This document shows positions 25,601 through 35,800 of a stretch of 64,000 nucleotides of DNA, piece by piece. The notes below the pieces were generated by a model. That model made no database searches. It had not been told where the DNA came from and worked only from the letters and a program-made list of their open reading frames with translations. Made by a program: the position numbers and the translations under genes. The stretch comes from Gordius sp. MW1 (taxonomy: Eukaryota > Nematomorpha > Gordioida > Gordea > Gordiidae): NCBI GenBank assembly GCA_964036665.1, contig OZ038527.1:10757835-10821834 (forward strand), read 5' to 3'. Each line of letters starts with the position of its first letter. Positions within the stretch are counted from its first letter, which is position 1.

Positions 25601-26408
25601 AGCACAAACTAATTAATTGACTTGATCTCAGTTTGTGTTTACTTTACTACGCAAAGAGTTAAGTGATAAGTTCGGTTAAACAGGAGATTTTCAGAGCTAA
25701 AAGATTGGTGAGTTGCACAAAAGCTATTTACATTATGCAACATTTATGATTTTTTTTCTATGATTCGGTATGTCTTTGACATTATAAAATTTATGACATA
25801 ATGGTTAATAAAAGTCAAAAAAGATACAGAATGGCTTAAGTTTTTTGCAGATTGCGGCCAGGTAGTTTAAATTTGACTATTTATTATAAAGGAAGATTTT
25901 GTATAAACAACATCAGTTTAGAAAAATAAATTCACTTTGGACATTACAAATTTGATTTTTTTTTGAGGAAGGGGGGCGGGCGGGTTTATATTTATGATAA
26001 GTATGTTAGTGTGTTCAATTTGTCATATATAGAATAACAATCACAAATTTTATGTGCCATCTTAGAGAGTAATGGTTACATAAAAGTTCGAGATCTGCGA
26101 GAACTTCTCAAGGCCATTGATGACAACGTTAGCGAAGAAGAATTAGATCAAATGATCAAAGAAATTGATTCCGATGGCAGTGGAACTGTTGACTTTGACG
26201 GTAATTTACAATTTTACTAGCATTATATAAAGTTTTAATCTTAATTAAGCGCCGAATGTTCCTGGTGTTTATAAATATAGCAGTTGTAATTTTCTTATTA
26301 TTTAAAATTATAGAACATTTTTTGGAAAAATATGAAATTGAATGTTTCATTATTAAATATCCTCTAATAGAATTCATGGAAATGATGGGAGCTAAACCGA
26401 AAAATTAA
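16651..26408 (+). CDS. Troponin C, four exons, 149 aa
   Basis: Exons are 16651-16813, 17008-17121, 26066-26200 and 26371-26408, all with GT-AG introns and phase-1 junctions. The join gives 150 codons including the TAA, the usual length for arthropod troponin C. It is the Ca2+-sensing subunit of the thin-filament troponin complex in muscle. Four EF-hand loops are visible: residues 16-27 ([12 protein letters not shown]), 52-63 ([12 protein letters not shown]), 91-102 ([12 protein letters not shown]) and 127-138 ([12 protein letters not shown]). Only the fourth has all canonical ligands. Site II has G at position 3, K at 7 and D at 12, so its binding is doubtful. [11 protein letters not shown] and VDFDEFMEMM are arthropod-type blocks. 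The start is uncertain: the in-frame ATG gives [12 protein letters not shown], where KIAE matches the family's EQIAE, but ttgcag just inside could instead be an acceptor after an unseen exon. The 8.9-kb second intron is filled with transposons. Confidence 0.9.
17670..17775. repeat. hAT-like end with CCGATACC repeats
   Basis: Starting TAGAGATGCACCGATACC, the block repeats GCCGATACCGATACC several times. The TAGAGATGCAC start matches the start of the complete element at 60884 (TAGAGATCTGCACGG). No partner end is in the intron. A Helitron-like end starts about 90 bp downstream and may have cut it off. Confidence 0.5.
17862..18560 (+). mobile_element. Helitron-like element, 5' end (copy 1)
   Basis: It begins TCTATATATATAAAG directly after an A, as Helitrons do (A|TC insertion). 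It continues through the shared CTACCGGCCCGATTCGCG and CAGGGCGGCCAGGGG blocks. The first 700 bp match the copy starting at 28878, including a minisatellite. The two copies diverge just after gaaactacc near 18527, and no CTRR end with hairpin was identified, so the right boundary is approximate. It carries no helicase and is non-autonomous. Confidence 0.6.
18165..18300. repeat. Minisatellite inside the Helitron-like element, about 54-bp unit
   Basis: The unit contains acggtgacaacataaaattt followed by atgaattaaatttcttaaac and gtcatcttttctta. About two and a half units are present here and about four in the copy at 29161-29370. One unit in each copy carries a gacaagacaaca 5-bp insertion, so the array predates the separation of the two copies. 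Confidence 0.75.
19453..20077 (+). pseudogene. hAT transposase C-terminal half
   Basis: Two frames show [19 protein letters not shown] (19453-19665) and [20 protein letters not shown] with [20 protein letters not shown] (19811-20077). The second is the hAT family dimerisation region (CERxFSxLK...LRxxxxxxRLxxLxxLxxE). No intact frame links them, and the rest of the transposase is not encoded upstream on this strand. Confidence 0.8.
20190..20580 (-). pseudogene. hAT transposase central half on the opposite strand
   Basis: The minus strand encodes [13 protein letters not shown] followed by a decayed LDEIRD and [17 protein letters not shown]. The copies at 5327 and 39473 keep more of it (EQLSVCVDFVESNDTHKDF), recognisable as the ZMYM1-like hAT centre (EQLSVCVRYVDEN). 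It lies downstream of, and opposed to, the C-terminal half, so the two could not be made as one protein from one transcript. Confidence 0.6.
21024..21132. mobile_element. Passenger MITE in hAT copy 2
   Basis: It runs from CATGATCG to CCCCCATG at the place where hAT copy 1 holds its 7516-7571 MITE and copy 3 its 39545-39656 MITE. The flanking 8-mers (gtttggcg and gcctgacc) are diverged forms of the gtttgacc duplication of copy 1. Confidence 0.6.
21185..21660. repeat. Solitary foldback-type repeat units with tRNA-like part
   Basis: The block starts TAGGCCCTTGTAGGGGAGG and runs through TTGGCCAATGGTCA-type units (ttggtcagtagccagcgg at about 21283 and 21535). These are the units that build the palindrome at 22170-24360 and the array at 62360-63340. 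A tRNA-like segment lies at 21381-21450. Confidence 0.6.
21381..21450 (-). repeat. tRNA-derived (SINE-type) segment
   Basis: Read on the minus strand it begins GCCAGCGTGGTATAGTGG, with an A-box-like TGGTATAGTGG. It ends with GGTTTAAGTCT, a decayed B box (consensus GGTTCGANTCC), at tRNA-like spacing. It lies within repeat DNA, and related B boxes occur near 57470, 57730, 57790 and 63010, so a SINE or SINE-like module is more likely than a working tRNA gene. Confidence 0.55.
21650..21775. repeat. Helitron-type GGCTAAATTCT motif copy
   Basis: This about 120-bp block (gggctaaattcttaaactac, cagcccgattcgctcg, cccagggcggccggggg) matches the subterminal module seen at 17905, 28915, 29605 and 29755. 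It is isolated here. Confidence 0.55.
21776..22169. other. AT-rich intronic spacer
   Basis: Nothing recognised between the Helitron-type module and the foldback arm. Confidence 0.35.
22170..24360. mobile_element. Foldback-like palindrome with arms of tandem repeats
   Basis: The left arm (22170-22885) has about six tandem units of roughly 115 bp, each with TTTTGGCCAATGGTCA, a T run, CATTGGTCAGCAGCCAG, and either GACACGGTAAAAGTGG or CGGACGGCCAAAAAG. The right arm (about 23336-24360) has the same units in reverse complement. The innermost parts match nearly base for base (ctccgggattctaacccc against ggggttagaatcccggag). A spacer of about 450 bp separates them and holds AATTGCATAGCAATT palindromes and a minisatellite. 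Long inverted arms made of short tandem repeats are the structure known from Drosophila FB elements. No transposase is present. The whole lies in the troponin C intron. Confidence 0.7.
23140..23350. repeat. Minisatellite with AATTGCTATGCAATT palindromes
   Basis: About four units of 55-65 bp (aaaagttgtttacttttaat, tgctatgcaatttaactagt, tatataataaacataa) lie in the centre of the foldback structure, and one more unit lies at 23582-23645 in the right arm. Each unit carries the hairpin AATTGC-TAT-GCAATT. Confidence 0.65.
24640..24795. repeat. Short repeat with AATTGC and GGGCCGAAGGCCC hairpins
   Basis: The block runs from TCTCGCCCATAAATTGCATA past a hairpin-forming tttatacgaagta to cacgagGGGCC-GAA-GGCCCgag and aattgctatgcaatt. 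Copies are at 58225-58370 and, inverted, at 61845-61945. A terminal GC hairpin near a conserved end is typical of Helitron and Helentron 3' ends, so a HINE-type element is a reasonable guess. Confidence 0.5.
24796..26065. other. Intronic region with two old repeat fragments
   Basis: Near 25200-25330 a CCATGGGGAGTGGGG and ccaccccctgg pair looks like a decayed MITE. At 25385-25515 ggtcggggtcggggcagggt and ggatcgggttcgggttt repeats match the end motif of the hAT-type element at 36417-38949. The rest is AT-rich troponin C intron without recognised content. Confidence 0.45.
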
Positions 26409-27221
26409 TAGAAACTCCAGATATTTATTTCAAATTGTTAAGCCTTTAGTATATAAATTTAATCACTCATTCGAAATTTACATGTATTTTAAATTTTAGT
26501 GGTGTTCAATTATTTGTTTAATTATTGTAAAAGAATTTGGTTTGTATACAATTATTTAAAGTATATTGAATTTATGTTCAAAATAAAAATAGAATTTTCA
26601 ATTTTTCAAAGGGTTAAGCCATTAGTTGTTTGTCGTAGTTTAAGGCAGCATTAAGTTATGAAAGATAGATTCCACGAGGTAAGTCAGAATCATATACAAA
26701 TGTGCCACTCCTCATATTTGCTTTTTAAGGCGCGCAAGTCATAGGTTTTGAAAAATGATTATAGATTATGACCTAAATGCATTTACTTGACACTTCTAAT
26801 GTCCCAAATGTAAATAATTAGAAATTACTTTAGAGAAATCCATGGGTTTATATATGTTACTTCTGTTACTCGTGATGGGAAAAAATGGGGCGTGGGTTTA
26901 CTAAAGATTACCAAAAGGCTAGTAAAACCCAAACCTATAAACCAAGATAATAGTTTTTAATCCACTTTTAGTTGAATATATAAACTCGTTAGATTCTATT
27001 ATAGCTCATACCTAAATGCTGTTATGTTAAGAAATGTAGATATCCTGAACTTTTACGTTAGGTAACCTAAGGTATATTTTATCAGATACCACTGAGTTTT
27101 AGTTAGATATTATATTTGATCTTCTTATAACTATTAAAGAATTGTTAATTTCAACAATAAAAAAATGAACTATTTAAGATCGATTTAAATAATTTTTTAA
27201 TATAAAGATAATCATGTATTT
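26409..27221. other. Troponin C 3' flank
   Basis: The first part probably holds the 3' untranslated region; AATAAA occurs near 26584. Nothing else is recognised before the LINE remnant. Confidence 0.4.
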
Positions 27222-27247
27222 TGTTCCACAGTCGTGGGGTTTATCAT

Positions 27248-27479
27248 GAATCGGGGTCAAAATAGCAGAAAAAAAACAGCAGAATTGGTCAGAACAAGAT
27301 TTTAGATAATCAATATATTAGAATTAAATCTCAAATGGGGAGGGAATTTGATGTGCATCTAATCCTAACCCTGACCCTAACCTAAAACGCTGACCTAAAA
27401 CACTAACCCGAACCTTAACCCTCCTGACCAATCTTGATCTGACCAGTTCTGACCAATTCTGCTATTTTGACCCGGTCCC
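27248..27479. mobile_element. MITE with 23-bp inverted ends and 9-bp target repeat
   Basis: The inverted ends share CGGGGTCAAAATAGCAGAA, one base different on the right. The flanks are gtttatcat at 27239-27247 and 27480-27488. The interior has degenerate telomere-like words (ctaaccctgaccctaacc). The 9-bp duplication would fit a Mutator-type origin; an 8-bp reading (tttatcat plus a shared G) would fit hAT. Confidence 0.8.
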
Positions 27480-27918
27480 GTTTATCATAAGTGTCTTTTA
27501 TCTTGATCTGGTTATAGAAAAGTCCTAATCCATTTGCGCTTTCCACGTAACGCGATTAGTGTTGTTATTCAGCGCGTCAATTAAAAACCTGTTCTTCTAA
27601 AAAAAAATAAACAGACTTAGTACCATCATCATTATAAAAGTTTAGCGTGAGATGCCCTTCTCTAGTGTAAGATCACTTTTTTTACTGATTCCCTCCCCTA
27701 TGGTCCTAAACCTTAGATAAAATTACTATGGAGCGAGCCTTGTTAATTTTATAGCACCGCCACATGTGTCGTATTTTCTAGCTACATTTGTTTTCACATG
27801 ATTGCAGAGCACATCACACAGCGTTTGTTGACAATAACAACTAGCTAACACCCCCTATGCATATATCTAATGGCAAATATGAGTCTCTATGACAAAAGAA
27901 TATACCAGTGGTCGGCTG

Positions 27919-27969
27919 CCACACCCACATTGAATTTGTTTAAGAAAATGAGACTCAATGTGGGTGTGG
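27919..27969. repeat. Perfect 15-bp hairpin
   Basis: The arms CCACACCCACATTGA (27919-27933) and TCAATGTGGGTGTGG (27955-27969) are separated by 21 bp. It sits in an insertion inside the old LINE copy. It may be the hairpin of an unassigned element. Confidence 0.6.
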
Positions 27970-28658
27970 TTATTTTATGCACACCTTAATATCACTCCAG
28001 CAGACTCCTCGGCACGCCCATTACATCACTAACCGCAAGGTCACCCTCTTCCTCTCTGACCTGGCATTTCAATATCCACTACTTTTCAATTTAAATCATT
28101 CCACTCTCTTCTTTGACCACACCACCTTAATTGATTTTCGTTAATCAATCGCAATACCCATTTTTGCCCTAAACCCCCCTCCCCCCCCCCCTTTTTAGTA
28201 CACGATTCAACTTATAGGGCCTTCTTTTGTTTAAATATGCGATTCACAGTCGTGGAATCATCCATTTTAGTTTAGTTACTATGTAAATATGCAGTAGTAA
28301 GCATACTTAAAGAATAAATATTTGTTTTATGAACAAAAACGCAGTAAAAATTTAAAAATGGCGTGACGTTCGTATTATGATGCGGCTATGTTTTAACATG
28401 CATTTGCTTTTTAAATCTAGATTCAAACTCGCGTATTAAACACACCTTAAAAAAGTCATTTGTCTTATGGTCCATTGTATACCCAAGCTCCACCGTATCT
28501 TATCCCCGTGGCTTGTATTGACTTTTCTTCAGTGACCTTTATTGCCCATATTTCACCTCCTTTTAGTCACACCTCTCCGATGGATTTGTAAGTTTGTTCT
28601 TCAACCATATTAGCATTTTCTTATAGCACATTTCACCGGATCGCGCCATTTGAGCCAT

Positions 28659-28878
28659 CCAATTTGCATCCATGCACTAACTTTCTTTGCGCTTTCCTCT
28701 TGAGGTAGCATCGAGCGTATGGCTCTTCTCCACAAAGACCGTTTTGTGATTGTTGACTTTTGAACCATGTTTAGCTAAGCTCTTTGACCACTATTTATTT
28801 ATACTAATCATCGGTATATAGCATACATTAAAGCAAGAAGATGGCTTTTGAATGTCTCAAAATATCGTGTATACTTAT
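28659..28878. repeat. 220-bp LINE segment, left copy of a direct duplication
   Basis: This LINE-derived segment recurs at 30412-30631 with the same length and only one difference noticed (catcggtat against catcgttat). The two copies flank the Helitron-like insertion exactly: the left copy ends at the base where the Helitron starts. Confidence 0.85.
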
Positions 28879-30411
28879 CTATATATATAAAGTAAAGTGT
28901 TTGTATATATGTATGTAATGGCTAATCTCTGAAACTACCGGTCCGATTCGCGCGAAAATTTACCCCTAGGTTCCCAGGGCGGCCAGGGGTAAAATAGCTT
29001 TTTCAGATTTCTAAAATTCCTTTTAATTTTCGAGATATTGGGTTTTATACGTTTTGACCTTCAATAAAATGTCAATCAAACGCACCTCCTCGCGTTCGTC
29101 GAAAATTTGAATATACAGACAGTTCTGTAGTAAAAGTGTATCACTTATAGTAGTTTGTAGTAAAACGTAATCTTTTCTTAACGGTGACAACATAAAATTT
29201 ATGAATTAAATTTCTTAAACGTCATCTTTTCTTAACGGTGACAATATAAAATTTATGAATTAAATTTCTTAAACGTCATCTTTTCTTAACGGTGACAAGA
29301 CAACAGAAAATTTATGAATTAAATATCTTAAACGTCATCTTTTCTTAACGGTGACAACATAAAATTTATGAATTAACCTGAAATAAATAAAATTATAGAT
29401 TATTTGAGAAAATAAATAGGTGAAGAAGAAGAATTTTTCTCATTATCATTAAATGAGATATTTTAAATGAGAAAGATGAAAGTATATATAATTTAAATGT
29501 AATATAAAATAGTCCAACGTTGATTATTCTGAGTAAATGCTATTTATATATAAATGTCATTATTTATCTATCATTAATTTTTATTAAATGAGATTTTTAA
29601 ATGAGAATAAATTCTGAAACTACCGGCCCGATTCGCGCGAAACTTTACCCGTAGGTTCTCAGGGCGGCCAGGTGTAAAATAGCTTTTTCAGATTGCTAAA
29701 ATTCCTTTTAGTTTTAAAAATATCGGACATTTCTCGGCCTTTTGGTTTTAAAAAAGGGCTAAATTCTGAAACTTCAGATCCGATTCGAGCGAAAATTTAG
29801 CCGTAAATGCCCAGATAGGCCAGGGGTAAAATATCTTTTTCAGATTCCTAAAATACCTTTTTGTTTTAAAAATATCTGACATTTCCCGTCCAGTTTCTTT
29901 TATAGCAGCATATACAATAAGGACGTCATACATACAAAGCTGAAGTTTTCTCGAATTAGATATTTAAAAGTATAATCATAATGTTACAGTATACGGTTAA
30001 AATTATTGGGGTTTAACAGACTATTTAAATAAATAAAATTTAAATTATGCAGTTTTTGTCATTATTATCACGTGGTCGATCGAAGCATATTTTTAATAAT
30101 TATCCATCCTTCAATTAATTATTTTATTATATTAAAGAAAATTGTATTTCAAATAAATCAGCTAACTAGAAAAATAAAATAATGGTATTATTGTATAATA
30201 AGTAACAGCATTAATAAGCAATTTTTTCAAAAACATTTAATTTTAGTCGGATTTGATGACTAAAACAGAATTTGCATTTGGTTTGTCTTATTATATAAAT
30301 ATATACTAAAAATAGTGGGTTCATAAAATCATTCGGACCTTTCACATTATAAATTATTTCATATATGACCCCATTTTAGATAAGTCTTATTAATAGCTTA
30401 TACTTATTTAA
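28878..30411 (+). mobile_element. Helitron-like element (copy 2) between duplicated LINE segments
   Basis: It starts TCTATATATATAAAG after an A, as copy 1 does at 17862, and carries the same blocks and a larger minisatellite (29161-29370). The GGCTAAATTCTGAAAC module occurs three times (28918, 29608, 29757). The right end is placed where the duplicated LINE segment resumes; no clear CTRR end with hairpin is visible, so it may be shorter. It carries no helicase frame. Confidence 0.6.
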
Positions 30412-30631
30412 CCAATTTGCATCCATGCACTAACTTTCTTTGCGCTTTCCTCTTGAGGTAGCATCGAGCGTATGGCTCTTCTCCACAAAGACCGTTTTGT
30501 GATTGTTGACTTTTGAACCATGTTTAGCTAAGCTCTTTGACCACTATTTATTTATACTAATCATCGTTATATAGCATACATTAAAGCAAGAAGATGGCTT
30601 TTGAATGTCTCAAAATATCGTGTATACTTAT
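30412..30631. repeat. 220-bp LINE segment, right copy of a direct duplication
   Basis: Near-identical to 28659-28878. After this copy the LINE sequence continues normally (taataaataaaagacttaga), so this is the copy in register with the rest of the LINE. Confidence 0.85.
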
Positions 30632-31458
30632 ATTTAATAAATAAAAGACTTAGAGCAGATCCTTGGTAAAATAATTTAGACCCGAAAGTCTTTAGAGTTT
30701 CCAAATATCCTTCTAACGCAAGAATTTCAGTCTTCATAATTATGTTTAATAAGCCGATGGGTCAGGGATATTGTGCTTTTGTAACACCATCATATTAAAT
30801 AGCGAGGTACCGTGTTTAAGCTTTCTCCAAATGGATAAAGACCATGTGTAGCTTTTTTCTATTTTCCCCTTATTTATCCATCAATTATCTTAGTGCGATG
30901 AATGGCAATGTGGATTTGCCGCTAACAAATACAAGTTTGTTAGCCGATAATTCCACCTTGTTTTTTATCCTTGTTACTAAGATTCTTTTCATTAACTTTA
31001 ATGAGTGAATACCTCTGTTATTGCTACACTCCTGAGGGTCTCCCTTGCCTTTTAGGCGTATAATTGTGTTTGCCATCCATTGAGTATTCGGCCCCCTAGT
31101 AATAACTTGTTAAAGTGGTTCGTCATGGTTGTGACTCCTTCTTCTAGGCCCCAACCCATGCTTCCACAAATTAAATCGAGGCCTTCAGCTTTTCATTTTT
31201 GCATCTATTCTTTTGTGTCACTTCTGAAAGAGTTCGACCTTACTAAAGTTTAGCCCATCTGAAGAGCAATTTGTCATTTGCAACACTCAAAAATTCCTTG
31301 AAATATCCTCTTTACTCACCTCTTTCGGCTCAAATTTGATTCTTTTCTTTTTGATTAAAAAGACTCCGACATCATGACTTTTCTTCCCACTAGCTAATTT
31401 ATAAATAAGCCTGTTGCCTTCTTTTGATCGAGTTTGTTTGCCATTTCGGTGTATGAAC

Positions 31459-34233
31459 TAGAGGTGTGCACGGATCAATCCGATCTGACATCCAATCCGT
31501 CCGAACTTGGATCGGATCAACATTTTAATTTTGGAAGTCGGATAGGATCGGATCAACATTTTATTTTAGTTGGATCGGATCGGATTTTTAAACTTAAAAT
31601 AAACAATAATAAGTTCTAATTAATTAAATTAATAATTTTTAGTATACCTTTTCATAATTATCTTTGCATTCTTTTTTTACTTTACCATTTTTGATGCCCA
31701 ATACCACCTCTCACCTTACTTACCCTAATATATTTATCAGTGTTTCCCTAGCGTTTTTCCCTAGCTATACTTTCTTGTTTGGCGAGAAAGGAGCTAGTGT
31801 CGATGATAAATCAGCATCTCCCGTTTCCTTTAGCACACGCATCTCTGTCTATCTCAACTCAACTCCGAAAATCATCAATCACAATCTCCCCTTTCCTTAA
31901 AGCACACGCCTAGCTCTTTTCCCTATTGATTCCGGGTAATCATGAATGATGTAGCTTGCCTTCTTAGAAGCAATCTCCATGGTGCAGGGGTATTGTCGTT
32001 GACGAGATGGTGTGAGTCATGCTGACTTGAGGGGAAAAATAAGGGGGGGGGGGTGTTGGAAATAATCATTGGGATTCGTAAAAGCTAGCAAATACAACAA
32101 TATTGTTTATCATATTAAAAACCGTCATGGAAGAAATAATAAAAGAATTTAAAGGGAATATGCTTCAACAAGTTAAAACAGAAGACGGAAAAAGTCAAAT
32201 TTGGAGTTATGAAAATGATACATACACCGGTTATGTTATCTGCAAGAAATGCCATCATATCTACACATATAATTCCATTCGAGGTAGTTCCCATCTTTTG
32301 CATCATAAATGTATTCCAAAAACTTCAGCTAAAAATACAATTGACGAATTTGTTACCAAACCTCTCGCTGAAATCACAAAATTAAAATTTTTTTTTGAAA
32401 AGCATCTAATTTATTTTATTTCAAAAGATATTCGACCGTTTTCAATCGTTAACGGGGAAGGATTTAGAGCAATGCTCCAAGAAGCTCTGAATATTGGTGC
32501 CATTCATGGTCATATAAACGTTGATGAATTACTTTCAGAAAAGACTACCTTAAGTAAGAATACAGCAAAACTTGGAGATGTAAGTATAGAAGCATTAATA
32601 TTAAGGTTACTCCCCCATTTAAAAGCAAAATCATGATCAGCCACTCTCGACCTCTGGACAGATGACTTTGTCAAAATAAACTACTTAACATTTTCTTTAC
32701 ATCATATATCCCTCATAATCCTACATAAGCATATTCTTTTCACTTCAAAAATAGATGTTGAAAAAAACAGGGGAAAATATTTTAAGAGAAATATCTGTAA
32801 ATTTTGAAAAACTTCACATCCCTACGGAACATGAGATTGATAACTTACGTTACCGATCAGGGCTCTAACATGGTCAAAGCCTTGCAAAATCATAAGCGAA
32901 TGAATTGCACGTCTCATTTACTGAATATAGTACTACGAAACGTATTCAATAAAAATGATTTTACATTCCATTACCCTCAGGTTAATGACTTGATAGAAGC
33001 ATGCAAAAAGCTAACGACATATACGAAGCAAAGTGGAAAATAAATATTTAAATCATATATTGCATCAAGCAATAGAAACAAGATGGAACTCTAGACTCGA
33101 CATGTTTGAGAGCATATTGAAGGAGTATAAGGAACTCACATATCTAACTTCTATAGATATGCCAGAGAAGATAGAAGTGATTGATAAAAATTTGCTGACC
33201 AAACTAATAGAAGTACTCCGGCCGTTTAAAACGGCTTCTTTAGTCTGGAAGCTGATCAACACCCAATCTTTTACAATATATTGATTCAATATTACCAATT
33301 ACTCAGTGATCTTTCACAATCAGACCACGAGCAAACTGAGGATTATGAAGAACATCACGAAATTAATGATCTTAAAAAAGATATTTGTACCCTTCTAAAG
33401 TGAAAATTTCTAATCACTCAACAACATAAAATTGCCACATTTTTATGCCCAAATTATCGCCAACTCAGGATGCTCCCCCCAAATGAGCGAGTAGGCGTAA
33501 TTAATAAAATAAGATCCACACTAGCGTCTAAGGATTTTTTGGTAGATTCTGCAACTGAGATTGAAAATTATGCGGCAAGTAATAGTGATAGTCAGCCCTA
33601 AAAAAAAGACAAAAAAGTAATTAACATACATTTAAATATGTATATATATTTTTTACATAAAATAAATTATTTAACTTATATTTTAAAATAGTTAATCAAT
33701 GGTAAGATGAGCAGGAAAAAGATAAAGCCCCCGATGAAATCACAATTTACCTTTCGTTAAAAAATGAAGATTGCAAATATAATTCAAAAAAAGATTTGCT
33801 GAAATGGTGGGTTTCATATCAAACAGTCCTGCCAAGGTTTATAAGCTGGCAAATAAGGTTTTAGCTATACCTGCTACCTCTACCACTTCGGAAAGAAATT
33901 TCTCGGTGGCTGGAAGAACATTAGAATAAAGAAGAACGCAAATTAAACCAGAAAATTTAGATTCTTTATTATTTTTATATGATAATATGGAATTAGTCAG
34001 ATAAAATTTTATATTTATTTCAGGGGTTTTAAAATTGCTATACCTTATTTTTATGTATTTTGAATTTAATCATCAATAAAAAGTTCTGTTCGTAAAATTT
34101 TAATTTAAAAATTTTGGATCGGATCGGATTTTGATTTTAAAAAACTCGGATCGGATCTGATTTAGATTTTTAAAAAACTCGGATCGGATCGGATATAAAA
34201 TTTTTCAAAACCCCTTCGGATCGCACACTTCTA
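31459..34233 (+). mobile_element. hAT transposon (Hermes/hobo-like) with GGATC-rich ends
   Basis: The ends are TAGAGGTGTGCACGGATC and, inverted, TAGAAGTGTGCGATCC. The flanking 8-bp repeats are gtatgaac (31451-31458) and gtacgaac (34234-34241). About 110 bp at each end is packed with CGGATCGGATC variants. The interior carries a recognisable but broken transposase. The insertion site lies in the old LINE copy, whose sequence resumes on both sides. Confidence 0.92.
32103..34003 (+). pseudogene. hAT transposase with BED-type zinc finger, broken
   Basis: All parts of a hobo/Hermes-type transposase appear in order. The 32103-32636 frame (177 codons) holds a BED-like finger (ICKKCHHIYTYN, then SSHLLHHKC) and LKFFFEKHLIYFISKDIRPF. 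The catalytic region follows as ATLDLWTDDFVKINYLTFSL near 32640 and ITYVTDQGSNMVKALQNHKR with NCTSHLLNIVL near 32830-32935, then ETRWNSRLDMF near 33075. The dimerisation region is LAIPATSTTSERNFSVAGRT near 33860, and the end is DNMELVR. The pieces fall in different frames with stops, so no full protein is made. It resembles Hermes-like transposases of arthropods. Confidence 0.82.
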
Positions 34234-35364
34234 GTACGAACATTATACGTTATTGTAGCGGCCTTCCTTGCGTCTTTCTTCGCCTCCCTATATTCTTGAT
34301 AATCCTTGGACTTTTTTGATTTATGCTACCGTTTATAAAAAATTTTGTATCTTTTGTTTAAATTCTAACCGATTGATCCTAACCATAGTTTCATGTTCAA
34401 AGCTTTGCCACCTTTTTTCTGTCTAGAACTAAATCGCCTCCTTATGTCCGCAGTTAGCGTCTCCCGTCGTTGTCTAAGTTCCATTCCAACTATGTGGCAC
34501 CCAAGAATGTTGAAGCTTTCTGGTGGTTTTATCGTTCGTCGACCTCTCCTTTAGCCTTTTATATCTAGTTTAAAGTTCATTAACCTTTTGTCACACGTTA
34601 AAGATCCACAACAATTGGACGATGTTGCCTGGCATTTTTTCTCCCCGTATAATTTGCAATTCTTGATCCTCCATATATCCTTTCGCAGTATAAGCAGATA
34701 ATCAATTTAATAAAAATGCTTCTCACTTCCATAAGTCACCATATGATCCTTGAGTTTTTGAAAATGGTGTTAACGATCACCATGTCGCATGCTTGGGAGA
34801 CTTGGAGAAGTTTTTCTCCTTCCTTGTTCTTCAGGCAATGCCCATAACATCCATGAATTCGTTTATACTTGAGGCGATCTTTTCCTACGTGGGCGTTGAA
34901 GTCCCCCCTTCAAATAATTAGTTTTTCTTCGAGTCCTATTTTTATGATAAGAAAATGTTTTATCCTGATTCCATACACCTAATTTGGGGAGCATACGCGC
35001 ACAAAACGATTAGGAGGTCTCCTCGATCTGCAACCTATACCTACATCAACCTTTATAAACAACGCAGACTTCCACCATCTTGTCCTTGAACAAGCTTAAA
35101 ATTATACCGACCCCGTTTCAGTGATTCGGTGGCCCACTATAGAATAACTTGTATTTATATCTCCAATCCCGAGCTTTAGTTACATTTCGCCTTGTCTCTT
35201 GTAGGCAGGCAATGTGTACCTTTCTCTTTTTTCCATTTGTGCTACTTCGATGCTCTTTCCCGTCAACGTGCCCGATATCTAGCATGTTATCAGCATTTTA
35301 TCCATTAAATTTCTTAACCACCTTTGTTATGCTAGATGTAATACATATCAGAGTTCAGATTTGC

Positions 35365-35800
35365 TAGCATTTTTCTGCCCGAACCCGGCCCGTTTTGATT
35401 TTATAATTGATCTGCCCGCCCGAGTCTGCCAAACCTTTCTATGTGTCCGCCCGGCCATGCCTGAATTATAAAAGCTGCCTGAACTGCCCGGCCCAAAATG
35501 GTGTGTTTTAAAGTTTTTAGCACTAATATCGTTATATTTCTAAAAAATTTTATCTTAATTTTTGATTTTTTTGGATAAAAACTAGGATTAACAAACATTA
35601 TATAATCAAAATAAAAAGTGACATGTTATACACAAAACATTATAATACATTATTTTAAAAACAACATAGAGCCCGAATTGGCCCAATCTTGTTATGGTGC
35701 CTGCCCGAAAGTCAAAGTTTACTACGGTTGCCCGGCCGGGCGCGTGGGCCGGATGGGCAGGTTCGGGCAGCGGGCCGGACATTGCTGGGCTTTGATACAA
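35365..35800. repeat. hAT-like repeat with CCCGGCCCG motifs at both ends
   Basis: CCCGAACCCGGCCCG-type repeats lie at 35380-35500 and, mostly as the complement (ggccggatgggcaggttcgg), at 35650-35790, flanking AT-rich sequence. The arrangement is that of the nearby hAT-like elements, but clear terminal repeats and target duplication were not found. It lies next to the 5' end of the old LINE copy. Confidence 0.5.

Larger units (their letters stand above)
27222..35340 (-). mobile_element. Old RTE-like LINE copy broken by several insertions
   Basis: The minus strand matches the LINE at 277-5288 from its 3' end (cacagtcgtggggttt at 27228) to near the 5' end (ttcttaaccacctttgtta near 35325). Visible coding traces include ITRIKNKVELSANKLVFVSGKS (30885-31076). 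It is far more decayed than the first copy. Insertions are a MITE (27248-27479), unassigned stretches near 27560-28040 and 28170-28445, a Helitron-like element with a flanking duplication (28659-30631) and a hAT transposon (31459-34233). No target duplication was identified for the LINE itself. Confidence 0.75.
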
